DNA from: a virus
Direction: 5' to 3' (one strand)
Length of the DNA: 64,000 bases
Virus record (IMG/VR): IMGVR_UViG_3300002835_000119
Location: 1 to 64,000 of that record
The stretch's first letter is position 1. Every line of letters begins with the position of its first letter. A program made the position numbers and the translations under genes. Below are positions 43,123 through 50,565 of the stretch, piece by piece. The notes under the pieces are model-generated. The model was not told where the DNA came from. It saw nothing but the letters and a program-made list of their open reading frames with translations, and made no database searches.

Positions 43123-43336
43123 GCTCATCTCACCGAAGCAAGCCGCTAGGTTGGTCCACGTTTCTTACCCAACAATTCGCTATTGGGTAAGAACGGGACG
43201 CCTAAAAAAGTACCCATACCCAATGTCCCAGCGATCAAAAGAAATTTACAAACGGGACGCCGGCGTGCGTTGGTTCTTAGTTAGCGAAGAAGAAGTTAGA
43301 TCAGTCGCTGCCGGCAAACTTTTTAACATTCATTAA
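43115..43336 (+). CDS. HTH_17 / excisionase-type DNA-binding protein
   Basis: 73 aa: SPKQAARLVHVSYPTIRYWV is a helix-turn-helix, then GRLKKYPYP wing. Candidate reader of the ACTTTTAACG elements nearby (inference), or a recombination directionality factor. Confidence 0.74.
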   Translation: MTKLISPKQAARLVHVSYPTIRYWVRTGRLKKYPYPMSQRSKEIYKRDAGVRWFLVSEEEVRSVAAGKLFNIH

Positions 43337-43379
43337 AAGTATAGATCTAAAACTTTTTAACACGCCGAAAAATAAATAG

Positions 43380-43407
43380 TTGACAGAAAAGTTTTTTATG
43401 CTACAGT
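43380..43407 (+). promoter_or_regulatory. Leaderless promoter for the Gp88-like gene
   Basis: TTGACA (43380-43385), 16-bp spacer, TACAGT (43402-43407), ATG six nt later. An ACTTTTTAAC element lies upstream at about 43352. Confidence 0.75.
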
Positions 43408-43413
43408 GACTGC

Positions 43414-44136
43414 ATGGACCAATTACTTAGATCTAAAGATCGCAAAGTTGCGAATTCGATTATGCCATCCGGCAAACAACCAAGGATCGCTAATACGTTC
43501 GGCCTGCCGGCGGGAGTCGAGTACTCATGCCCGGGCGCTACTAGTATCTGCAGCAAGATCTGCTACGCCGGTAACCTCGAGAAGATCTACAAGGGCGTTA
43601 AAGAAAAGCTGGTCCACAATTGGAACTTACTGAAGGACGCGGATCTCCAGACCATGGTCGGCCTGCTTGATGCAATGATTAATGAATTCGAAGCGGACTG
43701 CGAAAAGTGGGAATCCGAAAAACTATTCCGCATTCACTGGGACGGAGATTTTTTCAACATGGATTACGTACGGGCCTGGCGTGAAGTGATCGAACGGCAC
43801 GCGGATGTTCAGTTCTGGGTTTACACGCGTACACACTATGCGGTGCCCGAATTGATCGGCCTGCCTAACCTGGGACTCTATTTCTCGACGGATGACGATA
43901 ACCTGGAGCTAGCGGATGGGCTGAAGAAAACATACGGCGTGAAGCTAGCGTACCTGTCGAAAGATTTCGCGGCTGGCCAGGCTGTGATCAAGAGCATGAC
44001 GGGACGGCCTGGAGCTAAGTGTCCGGAGAATAAAAAAGCGCTACCGTTGATATCTGGAGAAGGGTCCGCGTGCGTACGGTGTGAGCTGTGCATCTTCCAG
44101 AAGACGGACGTGGTCTTCAGCGCTAGCAAAAAGTAG
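43414..44136 (+). CDS. Gp88-family protein
   Basis: 240 aa. YSCPGATSICSKICYAGNLE is the Gp88 Cys signature (C-P-G-A-x4-C-x3-C-Y-A), then FRIHWDGDFF, VQFWVYTRTH, LYFSTDDDN and a C-terminal CVRCELC. The family is frequent in actinophages and its function is not established; the fold has been compared with TIM-barrel metal enzymes. Rich in CGGCCTG copies. Confidence 0.88.
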   Translation: MDQLLRSKDRKVANSIMPSGKQPRIANTFGLPAGVEYSCPGATSICSKICYAGNLEKIYKGVKEKLVHNWNLLKDADLQTMVGLLDAMINEFEADCEKWESEKLFRIHWDGDFFNMDYVRAWREVIERHADVQFWVYTRTHYAVPELIGLPNLGLYFSTDDDNLELADGLKKTYGVKLAYLSKDFAAGQAVIKSMTGRPGAKCPENKKALPLISGEGSACVRCELCIFQKTDVVFSASKK

Positions 44137-44176
44137 AGTCTAATCAATGCACCAACGGTGATTGTATTCTAGAAGG

Positions 44177-44479
44177 GTGCGATCACTAGAAGTACATTTA
44201 TTCGAAACGGAGCGAGACGTTGATCTCGCGATCAAAAGTGGTACCGCGCTGCCGGAGCAGATCGCGAGTACTAAGTGCATAGACTGCAGCGACGCCGCCG
44301 GCTATGATCATGAAAATTTCCATCCATTCATTTTGGTGATCGACGAAAATGATCAGGACTGGATTTTGTGTTGCGATTGCGCGGGACCCATTCTTAGTTA
44401 TGTTGACGCATTCTTTCCTCCGGTGGTTCGGAGCCACTTTGCTCATGATCTGGATGACGACGATCTCGATCTTTTTTAG
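44177..44479 (+). CDS. Hypothetical acidic protein with Cys knuckles, about 100 aa
   Basis: GTG 44177 is taken; TTG 44162 is possible. KCIDCSDAAGYDHENFH and CCDCAG, then an Asp-rich C-terminus (DLDDDDLDLF). Possible zinc ribbon. Start uncertain. Confidence 0.6.
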   Translation: MRSLEVHLFETERDVDLAIKSGTALPEQIASTKCIDCSDAAGYDHENFHPFILVIDENDQDWILCCDCAGPILSYVDAFFPPVVRSHFAHDLDDDDLDLF

Positions 44480-44480
44480 C

Positions 44481-44545
44481 GTTATGAAATTGTTATATAA
44501 CTGATCCCGACACGCCTTGCGTTACTCGACCCTTTCCGATAAGCT
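44481..44545 (+). promoter_or_regulatory. Promoter of the AAA+/VWA operon with GTTA box
   Basis: GTTAT at 44481 and 44492 (11-bp spacing), CGACACGCC at 44508-44516, TTGCGT (44517), 17-bp spacer, TAAGCT (44540). Consistent with the shared cassette promoters to the right. Confidence 0.72.
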
Positions 44546-44574
44546 CGGGTTTGTTCGAGAAACGAAAGGATAAA

Positions 44575-45198
44575 ATGACTACTCTCGCACCTGCCGCTGT
44601 CGTATCTACAACTCCCGAAGTTGTCGGCAAGGCAATTTATTTAGAAGTAATACCTGTATTGGACGCAGAAGGAAAACCAATTATTCCGTGGTATGGGGGT
44701 AAGGATAATGTGAAGCAAATAATTATTTTCCCCCGAGGAAAAGACGCAACTGGCAAAAATGTTGAGCCATACATTTACGATAGGACTATCTCTAAGCACT
44801 ATCCAAAAGCACAATGGAATCGCACTCAGATTCACCCAACCCCAAGTAGGACAGAGTTCGCCGCTAATGGTGAAACTAGCTATCGAGGACTTACACTCGA
44901 AGCACCAACTCCTGCCGAACTAGAAACTTTGCCAGAGGAAGTCCAAAAGGAGTTCTACGCTAATGGGATCGAAATGCGGCTGTATCAAGAGCTAATGTAT
45001 GAGAAATCCACGCACAATTCCGAAACTGGAAACTATGATGTTGTCGCACTCCACGCTTGGAAAGTTGTTCGCAAGTTCGTAGTCGAAATTACAGACAAAG
45101 ACCTATCAGACATTTACAATTACAAAACTCCGCAGGCTGTAATTCGCAGAATAACAAAAGTTCGAGTATCGCTCGGACTGCCAGAAAAGTTAGTTTAG
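44575..45198 (+). CDS. Hypothetical protein, first gene of AAA+/VWA operon
   Basis: 207 aa from ATG 44575, GAAAGGATAAA just upstream. No family: beta-rich N-terminus (KAIYLEVIPVLDAEGKPIIP), helical C-terminus (VIRRITKVRVSLGLPEK). Always placed before the ATPase; may be the substrate or an adaptor (inference). Confidence 0.72.
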   Translation: MTTLAPAAVVSTTPEVVGKAIYLEVIPVLDAEGKPIIPWYGGKDNVKQIIIFPRGKDATGKNVEPYIYDRTISKHYPKAQWNRTQIHPTPSRTEFAANGETSYRGLTLEAPTPAELETLPEEVQKEFYANGIEMRLYQELMYEKSTHNSETGNYDVVALHAWKVVRKFVVEITDKDLSDIYNYKTPQAVIRRITKVRVSLGLPEKLV

Positions 45199-45222
45199 AG
45201 TTAGTCAGGAAAGGATAAGAAA

Positions 45223-46290
45223 ATGACTACAAAGGTAAGCGTTCCAAAAGAGTTCGCAACAACTGAAAACCCAGAGTGGGAAGCACTAAAATCATTAGTT
45301 TTGGAAGCTGGTGTCCAAAAAACACTAGCGACCCCAGAGCTAGACAAGCTACTACCTGTATCAGGCAGAGCAACCCTAAGAGCAACCCCAACTAAAAAGT
45401 CTGGTGGCACTACTGCTAAAGTAGAATCAGCAGACGAAGTTGATGTTGTAATCGAGGAACAAGTTTTGGTAGAACAAATTAGCGTGGAGAACCTAATTGG
45501 TGACGAAGCGTATGAGCGACCAAATGGAGAGCTTTACTATGCTCGAAATTGGGAAGGTCACTCCGACATAGAAGTTCTACGCAAAGCACGCAAAAACAAT
45601 TCCTATGTTCTACTTTATGGAAATCCTGGAACTGGTAAAACTGCCGCAGTCGAAGCCGCTTTCCCAGACGAACTTTACACAATTCTCGGTTCTGGTGATA
45701 CAGAAGTTGCCGACCTAGTTGGTTCTTATGTTCAGACCCCTAGTGGCGGTTTCGAGTGGATTGACGGAAGTTTGACTAAAGCCGCAGATGAAGGCAAAGT
45801 TCTACTGATTGACGAAATTGGTTTGATCGACCCAAAGGTTCTTTCGGTTGTCTATGGACTAATGGACGGCAGACGAGAGCTAGTAGTAACTGCTAACCCT
45901 GAGCGTGGCACTATCAAAGCCAAAGAAGGGTTTTATGTTGTCGCCGCAACTAATCCGAACGCCCCAGGAGTTCGACTAAGTGAAGCACTACTTTCCCGAT
46001 TCTCGATTCAGGCAGAAATGACTACTGACTGGGCAAGAGCCAAAGCACTTGGAGTTCCGAACGCCGCAGTTGTCGCCGCCCAGAACTTGTCTAAGAAAAT
46101 GGAAAATGGTGAAACTAGCTGGTCGCCGCAAATGCGAGAGCTACTAGAGTTCCGTAAAAACGCAGAAGTGTTTGGAACTATGTGGGCAGTTCGCAACTTG
46201 CTTGCCGCCGCACCTGAAATCGACAGACCTATTGCCGCAGATGTTTTCGCTCGAGTATTCGGCGAAGCAGTCTTGCCCGCCAGAATCTAG
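45223..46290 (+). CDS. MoxR/CbbQ/CobS-type AAA+ ATPase
   Basis: 355 aa. GNPGTGKTAAVEAAF is Walker A; VLLIDEIGLID Walker B; VVAATNPNAPG sensor 1; RFSIQAEM follows with the Arg finger region. N-terminal 100 residues are a less conserved extension. Partner VWA protein follows directly. In MoxR-VWA pairs the ATPase remodels target proteins or metal-enzyme complexes. Leader GAAAGGATAAGAAAATG. Confidence 0.9.
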   Translation: MTTKVSVPKEFATTENPEWEALKSLVLEAGVQKTLATPELDKLLPVSGRATLRATPTKKSGGTTAKVESADEVDVVIEEQVLVEQISVENLIGDEAYERPNGELYYARNWEGHSDIEVLRKARKNNSYVLLYGNPGTGKTAAVEAAFPDELYTILGSGDTEVADLVGSYVQTPSGGFEWIDGSLTKAADEGKVLLIDEIGLIDPKVLSVVYGLMDGRRELVVTANPERGTIKAKEGFYVVAATNPNAPGVRLSEALLSRFSIQAEMTTDWARAKALGVPNAAVVAAQNLSKKMENGETSWSPQMRELLEFRKNAEVFGTMWAVRNLLAAAPEIDRPIAADVFARVFGEAVLPARI

Positions 46291-46298
46291 GTGAGCTA

Positions 46299-48104
46299 AT
46301 GGCACACTACAAGCCAGAACGCAGAGCAACTACTCGCAAAAACGAAATGTTGCCAGAGTGGTATCGAGTATCCTCACAACTTGGTCAGCTAGTCAATGGT
46401 TGGTCAGGTCGAAGTGACTTGGCTGTTTATTGTGGAGAGAACGCCGCAGAGGGCGAAGCTATTGCGGCACTTTATCACGATTCAGCCGAAATCGAAGTCA
46501 ATGTAACTAAGGCTTTCGGTTTCGCAACGCCAGACCAATTAGGCAACTTGCTCGACAAGAATACGCACTACGACAACCCCAAAGCTATTGGAGTTATCTA
46601 TCACGAAGCACTACACGCTCGACACTCGAACTGGGATAGAGAACTGCTTACCAAAGAGCTAGACGCAAGTGAATCGAGAGCATTTTTATTGCTCGAGGAA
46701 GTTCGTATCGAAGCTCGAGGAATTATCGAAGTTCCAAAGAATAAATTGTTCTTGAGAGAATCAGCACTTGCTTTCGCACTAGAGGAAGTCAATGAAGCAA
46801 CACTCCAAAACATTTCCCAAGTCTGGCAGTCAGGTATGCTCGCAGTTTTAGCTATGGGTAGGTTTGATGTTGGAATCTTGGAACTAAGTGATGTTCGACT
46901 AATCCACGCACGCTTGATCGAAAATCTTGGTCAGGAGTTGTTTGATAACCTACGCAAAATCTGGATTGAGTTTGCTGGACTAAAAGTTTCCCAAGTAGAG
47001 CGAGGTATGGAACTTGCTCGAGAGTGGGTAAAACTAATGAAGCAGGCAGACCCAGAGGGCGAGAAGCAGTTTGGAGAAGCGAAACCTGTCGAAGCTGGCG
47101 AAGCTGGTGAGAGTGAGCAGTCTGGTTCGCTGTCGGAGTTGCTAAGTGAAATGGCAGACCAAGTTGGTTTCGACAATGCGGAAAGTCTGGCAGACCAAAA
47201 GACACTCGAGGAGTGGGAACAAGAAGCTAAGTCGAGAAGTCAGACTGCTAAGAATCGTAATCTAAAGAAGCAGACTGCCCAGAAAATCTTTGATAAGCAA
47301 AATGACGCAAAAGGTTCTGGCTCGAACTCCGAACTAAAGGAATCGAGAAACCCAACTCCGCAGGAGAGAGCCGCCGCAGTTACTATCGCCAAGATGTTAG
47401 AAAAGGCGAAGTATCGTGAGAGGTCACTCCACGAAGTTCGCTCGACAATTCCGCAGGGCAGACTAAACGCTAGAGCCGCAGTCCAAAATGCGGCACTTGC
47501 GGCTCGAGGTTCTATCGAGAGAGTTCCTGCTTGGGATAGGAAAGTTCGCAAGCACACAGACGACCCAACACTACGGCTCGGAATTATGGTAGATGTTAGC
47601 GGTTCTATGTATAACGCTATGGAAGCTATGGCAACTACGGCGTGGGTAATGGGTGAAGCTGGTCGCCGAATCCAAGCCAAGACCGCTATGGTGTATTACG
47701 GCTCGGGTGTATTCCCTACACTCCGAGTTGGACAACGGCTCGACCAAGTTCGAGTATTCACCGCCGCAGACGGAACTGAGGAGTTTCAGGACGCATACTC
47801 CGCAATAGACGGAGAGCTTGGACTGACTTATGGTGACGGCGTGCGTATGTTGGTAATTGTTTCAGACGGACAATACCGACCAAGCCAAGTCGAAGCAACA
47901 CGCAAAGCACTAATCGAGTGTAAGCAAAACGGCGTGGCTGTCTTGTGGATTACGCCAAAGGGCTTGTGGGGATACACGGCTCGCCAGATAATCTCCGAAG
48001 CCAACTGGGGTATTCACCTAGACGGCTTGGAAGTATCAGAGATAGCGTTACAGGTTGGTAAAGCCGCCGCCGAAGCGTTAGGCAAGGTGAGCGTAGCCGC
48101 CTAA
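46299..48104 (+). CDS. VWA-domain protein with HExxH motif, CobT/CbbO-type partner
   Basis: 601 aa. N-terminal half: YHEALHARHSNWDRELL contains H-E-x-x-H and LLEEVRIEARG supplies a downstream acidic set, the pattern of predicted VWA-metallopeptidases. C-terminal VWA domain: GIMVDVSGSMYNAMEA is the MIDAS D-x-S-x-S, with later VSDGQYRPSQ. Middle region is acidic/Gln-rich. Together with the ATPase it forms a two-component MoxR-VWA machine, perhaps for chelation, remodelling or protease-like function. Confidence 0.86.
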   Translation: MAHYKPERRATTRKNEMLPEWYRVSSQLGQLVNGWSGRSDLAVYCGENAAEGEAIAALYHDSAEIEVNVTKAFGFATPDQLGNLLDKNTHYDNPKAIGVIYHEALHARHSNWDRELLTKELDASESRAFLLLEEVRIEARGIIEVPKNKLFLRESALAFALEEVNEATLQNISQVWQSGMLAVLAMGRFDVGILELSDVRLIHARLIENLGQELFDNLRKIWIEFAGLKVSQVERGMELAREWVKLMKQADPEGEKQFGEAKPVEAGEAGESEQSGSLSELLSEMADQVGFDNAESLADQKTLEEWEQEAKSRSQTAKNRNLKKQTAQKIFDKQNDAKGSGSNSELKESRNPTPQERAAAVTIAKMLEKAKYRERSLHEVRSTIPQGRLNARAAVQNAALAARGSIERVPAWDRKVRKHTDDPTLRLGIMVDVSGSMYNAMEAMATTAWVMGEAGRRIQAKTAMVYYGSGVFPTLRVGQRLDQVRVFTAADGTEEFQDAYSAIDGELGLTYGDGVRMLVIVSDGQYRPSQVEATRKALIECKQNGVAVLWITPKGLWGYTARQIISEANWGIHLDGLEVSEIALQVGKAAAEALGKVSVAA

Positions 48105-48117
48105 CCGCAACCGACAA

Positions 48118-48225
48118 GTTTCCGAGTGGGTATGTTTCTTATCCTTTCTGCCCACTCGGAACCCAACGGGTACCCACTGGATCAACTTCCTTCCTTTCTA
48201 ATTTGAGGTCCGGTGGGTACTCTCA
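48118..48225 (+). ncRNA. Tandem stem-loops with anti-Shine-Dalgarno loops
   Basis: Hairpin A: 11-bp perfect stem (48120-48130 with 48151-48161), 20-nt loop containing TTATCCTTTCT. Hairpin B: about 12 bp (48168-48179 with 48211-48222), loop containing CTTCCTTCCTTTCT. These loops are the complements of the leaders AGAAAGGATAA and AGAAAGGAAG used by the surrounding small genes. Lies 15 bp after the VWA stop, so it could be a 3'-UTR-derived regulator or a sponge. Confidence 0.55.
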
Positions 48226-48273
48226 TTTCTGCTGCAGAGCCGGAATATAATCCGCGGCGCTCGCGATCAGTAC

Positions 48274-48380
48274 TTGACTAATGGGGATCAATGCGCTAAT
48301 CTTTTTCTGTAGGGCAGAAGCCGGTGCGGCTCGCTGAAAAGAAGTGCGATTCTAGATCAAGAACTTAGTCCCCTACATTT
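48274..48380 (+). ncRNA. Candidate small RNA with promoter and closing stem
   Basis: TTGACT (48274), 17-bp spacer, TAATCT (48297). The predicted transcript opens with TGTAGGG (48308-48314), pairing with CCCTACA (48371-48377), encloses GCCGGTGCGGC and TCGC...GCGA, and is followed by ATTTTTA. No ORF. Not a canonical tRNA (no TTC arm). Confidence 0.42.
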
Positions 48381-48401
48381 TTAGATCCGGCCCGGCTTTT
48401 T

Positions 48402-48450
48402 CGACACGCCGCAAAAAAGATTTGGAAAATGTCGGCCATCCTGCTACACT
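48402..48450 (+). promoter_or_regulatory. Cassette promoter for 48480
   Basis: CGACACGCC (48402-48410), TTGGAA (48422), spacer starting AATGTC of 17 bp, TACACT (48445). Confidence 0.75.
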
Positions 48451-48479
48451 TTTATCACCCAAAGGAAAGGATAAAAATT

Positions 48480-48998
48480 ATGGGTATGGATGTTTATGGT
48501 AAGAACCCTAAGTCGGAGATGGGCGAGTATTTCCGCCGCAACGTTTGGGGATGGCATCCCCTCTGGCAGTATGTGGAAGATACCCATCCAGAGATTGCGG
48601 AACTGGTCGAGTATGCTCACAGCAACGATGGCGATGGTCTTGGCTCGGAAGACTCTAAGAAACTTGCCGAGTTACTTTTGGCAGACTATGAGTCTGGCGA
48701 GGCTTTTCGCTATGTCGAAGAACGCAACAAGTATCTTTCGGAGTTGCCGCTTCTTGATTGCGAGTGGTGCGATGCTACTGGTATTCGAACTGATGAAGTT
48801 GGTATCAAAAATGGTTTCCCCGATAAAGAACTCTCTTTTGAAGTTCAGGCTATAACTGATAGAACTACTGGCTACTGCAATGGCTGTAATGGAGTTGGCA
48901 AGCGACAGCCCTGGGAAACCAATTACTATCTTGAGCCAGATGATGTAAAAGAGTTCGCTCTCTTCCTAAAGGATTGTGGCGGCTTCGAAATTTGCTAA
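48480..48998 (+). CDS. Hypothetical protein of WHPLW/HSNDGDGL family
   Basis: 172 aa; ATG 48480 with GGAAAGGATAAAA upstream. GWHPLWQYVEDTHPEIAELV, YAHSNDGDGLGSEDSKKL, then two Cys pairs CEWC and CNGCNGVG with DnaJ-like zinc geometry, ending LFLKDCGGFEI. A clear paralogue sits on the minus strand at 58895-59359. Function unknown; probably a zinc protein. Confidence 0.75.
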   Translation: MGMDVYGKNPKSEMGEYFRRNVWGWHPLWQYVEDTHPEIAELVEYAHSNDGDGLGSEDSKKLAELLLADYESGEAFRYVEERNKYLSELPLLDCEWCDATGIRTDEVGIKNGFPDKELSFEVQAITDRTTGYCNGCNGVGKRQPWETNYYLEPDDVKEFALFLKDCGGFEIC

Positions 48999-49020
48999 AC
49001 CAACCCTTCGGGGAAACACC

Positions 49021-49050
49021 TGGGCAGGTGTCTAAACTGCCCAATTTTTT
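49021..49050 (+). terminator. Terminator after 48480 gene
   Basis: TGGGCAG/CTGCCCA stem (49021-49027 with 49037-49043), then TTTTTT. Confidence 0.85.
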
Positions 49051-49086
49051 ATGCCGCAAAATGGATCGCGGCACGCCGAAAATAAT

Positions 49087-49212
49087 TTGCAAAATGTCCG
49101 GCCCCGTGCTAACGTGGATCCACTAGGAAAGGTCATTCCTTCCCTTCCTAGTTTCTTGTGTGGTTGGTAGAGAGCCCCGCCGGCTTTTATTTGTTTTCAC
49201 TGGCGGGGTTTT
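49087..49212 (+). ncRNA. Promoter-hairpin-terminator unit without ORF
   Basis: TTGCAA (49087), spacer with AATGTC (17 bp), TAACGT (49110-49115). Downstream the transcript has CTAGGAA/TTCCTAG (49123-49129 with 49145-49151) enclosing a GGAAAGG-type site, then a CCCCGCC...GGCGGGG terminator followed by TTTTC. No start codon is suitably placed. Candidate sRNA or decoy of the shared leader. Confidence 0.5.
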
Positions 49213-49226
49213 CTTTTTGACACGGC

Positions 49227-49255
49227 TTGCTTTTGATCGATCACTGTGTTAGTGT
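49227..49255 (+). promoter_or_regulatory. Cassette promoter for 49277
   Basis: GACACGG upstream, TTGCTT (49227), 17-bp spacer, TAGTGT (49250-49255). Confidence 0.68.
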
Positions 49256-49276
49256 TATGGCAAGGAAAGGATGATC

Positions 49277-49702
49277 ATGAAAAGTAAATTGTTTGATGTA
49301 AATGTTTATGTGATCGACGGCGTGGTCAATGTGATCTTTTATAAATTGATCTACTCCGACGCACTGAACGGATCTGTTGTTGGCGCGGACACTAGTGAAA
49401 GTGGCGAGGCAGGCAGGCTAGCGATCAACATTCATTCGCAAGACTACGACGAGATCGAAGCAATCCGCTACGCGCTGGATTGCGATAGCTATGACGATCG
49501 ACCGCTGAACGAGTGGGAGGAGTTTGACGAGTGGAATACGAGCGAGTGGTTTATGCAAGGGGATACTCCAAAAATTTTCCGCGATTTTGCGAACGGCCTG
49601 CAAGAATACGAGCCAGAAATTGGGCACGCCTGGGAACCATTCACCGAGCACGGTGAGACGACGCGCACGGTGTTCCGTTGCAGGTGTGGAGCGTCAGCAT
49701 GA
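49277..49702 (+). CDS. Hypothetical acidic protein, 141 aa
   Basis: ATG 49277 rather than 49271, which sits too close to AAAGGA. Beta-rich N-terminus (DVNVYVIDGVVNVIFYK), acidic centre and a terminal CRCGA pair. Overlaps the next gene by ATGA. Confidence 0.68.
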   Translation: MKSKLFDVNVYVIDGVVNVIFYKLIYSDALNGSVVGADTSESGEAGRLAINIHSQDYDEIEAIRYALDCDSYDDRPLNEWEEFDEWNTSEWFMQGDTPKIFRDFANGLQEYEPEIGHAWEPFTEHGETTRTVFRCRCGASA

Positions 49703-49989
49703 GAATACCGACACGGATACTAAACGCGGGACGCTGGATCTTGCCTGGACTAACGGATCGAGGTGAGATCTCAGCTTGTCGCAGGTGTGGTAATCAGGTG
49801 ATCTTTGACGGACACTTAGTTTCGCCCGGATACGCGGCGTACTGCCCCTGGCACGACGAAGACCTTTACAGAACTGAGATTGTAGATTACGACTTTACAA
49901 GTTGGAGAAAATCCATAAAAATTTTTGCGGCGGAGATTGACTTTCGCTCAAAAATAGCTATACTAAAAATGCGACTAAGGAAAGGATAA
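49699..49989 (+). CDS. Hypothetical basic protein with zinc knuckle, 96 aa
   Basis: ATG 49699 by overlap. ACRRCGNQVIFDGH and YCPWH supply a C-x2-C...C-x2-H set; the C-terminus is basic. The promoter of the next gene lies inside its 3' end. Confidence 0.62.
   Translation: MRIPTRILNAGRWILPGLTDRGEISACRRCGNQVIFDGHLVSPGYAAYCPWHDEDLYRTEIVDYDFTSWRKSIKIFAAEIDFRSKIAILKMRLRKG
49937..49964 (+). promoter_or_regulatory. Internal promoter for 49995
   Basis: TTGACT (49937), 16-bp spacer, TATACT (49959-49964), inside the preceding ORF. Confidence 0.65.
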
Positions 49990-49994
49990 AAACT

Positions 49995-50354
49995 ATGGGC
50001 GCACGAACAACTTGGGAAATTAGAACCTATGAGGGTTCCCCATCTATTTACCTATACTCACACTGGGGCGGAGAGTCTAAGTGGGAGCAAACTATTCGAG
50101 CTATGAGAATTTGCGAGCCGCGCTGGGGTGACCCTAGCTATGGAGCGCGAATTTTTATCAGCACCATAATCGGAAATCGGTGGGAGAGTGAAACTGGTTT
50201 TGGAATTACTGCTGGTGCAGCTAACGATAATCCATTCGAGGAAGAATACTTACCAGTGATTATAGATTTTGGTAGGCAGGTAGTCGAGACGCCTTACTCA
50301 ATTCATAATTTTTCTGATTTTAGTGGAGAAAAAGTAAGTTTTCTGCTAACCTAA
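49995..50354 (+). CDS. Hypothetical protein, 119 aa
   Basis: TTWEIRTYEGSPSIYLYSHW, then SYGARIFISTIIGNRWESET. Leader GGAAAGGATAAAAACT. Beta-rich. No family assigned. Confidence 0.7.
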   Translation: MGARTTWEIRTYEGSPSIYLYSHWGGESKWEQTIRAMRICEPRWGDPSYGARIFISTIIGNRWESETGFGITAGAANDNPFEEEYLPVIIDFGRQVVETPYSIHNFSDFSGEKVSFLLT

Positions 50355-50355
50355 A

Positions 50356-50470
50356 CTTACGCGGGTCGAGCGCCCCCCCAATCTGCTCTCCGCGTAACGA
50401 GCCCCTGGTTTCCCCCAAACTAGGGGCTCAACCATTTATGGTGGAGTTTTGCTGATCAGCATTTTTTAGA
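50356..50470 (+). ncRNA. Tandem C-rich stem-loops and terminator
   Basis: Stem 1 TTACGCGG/CCGCGTAA (50357-50364 with 50390-50397), loop with GCCCCCC. Stem 2 GAGCCCCT/AGGGGCTC (50399-50406 with 50422-50429). Then the palindrome ACCATTTATGGT and GCTGATCAGC followed by TTTTTT. Same tandem-hairpin layout as 48118; may be a 3' element or sRNA. Confidence 0.45.
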
Positions 50471-50493
50471 AAATACGATCAGTTGCGCCGCGG

Positions 50494-50543
50494 CGACACG
50501 CGGAAAAAATAATTTTGTTTTTTGTCGCCGGTAGCCTTATACT
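50494..50543 (+). promoter_or_regulatory. Cassette promoter for 50566
   Basis: CGACACGC (50494), TTGTTT (50515), 17-bp spacer, TATACT (50538-50543). Confidence 0.76.
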
Positions 50544-50565
50544 TTAGTTAGAAAGGATACACACT

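Noticed and set aside
46601-47680. Long minus-strand ORFs opposite the VWA gene
   Set aside because: Codon-bias shadows; no family features and no ribosome sites.
48308-48377. Possible tRNA
   Set aside because: The closing stem is 7 bp, but there is no canonical TTC loop or anticodon arm.
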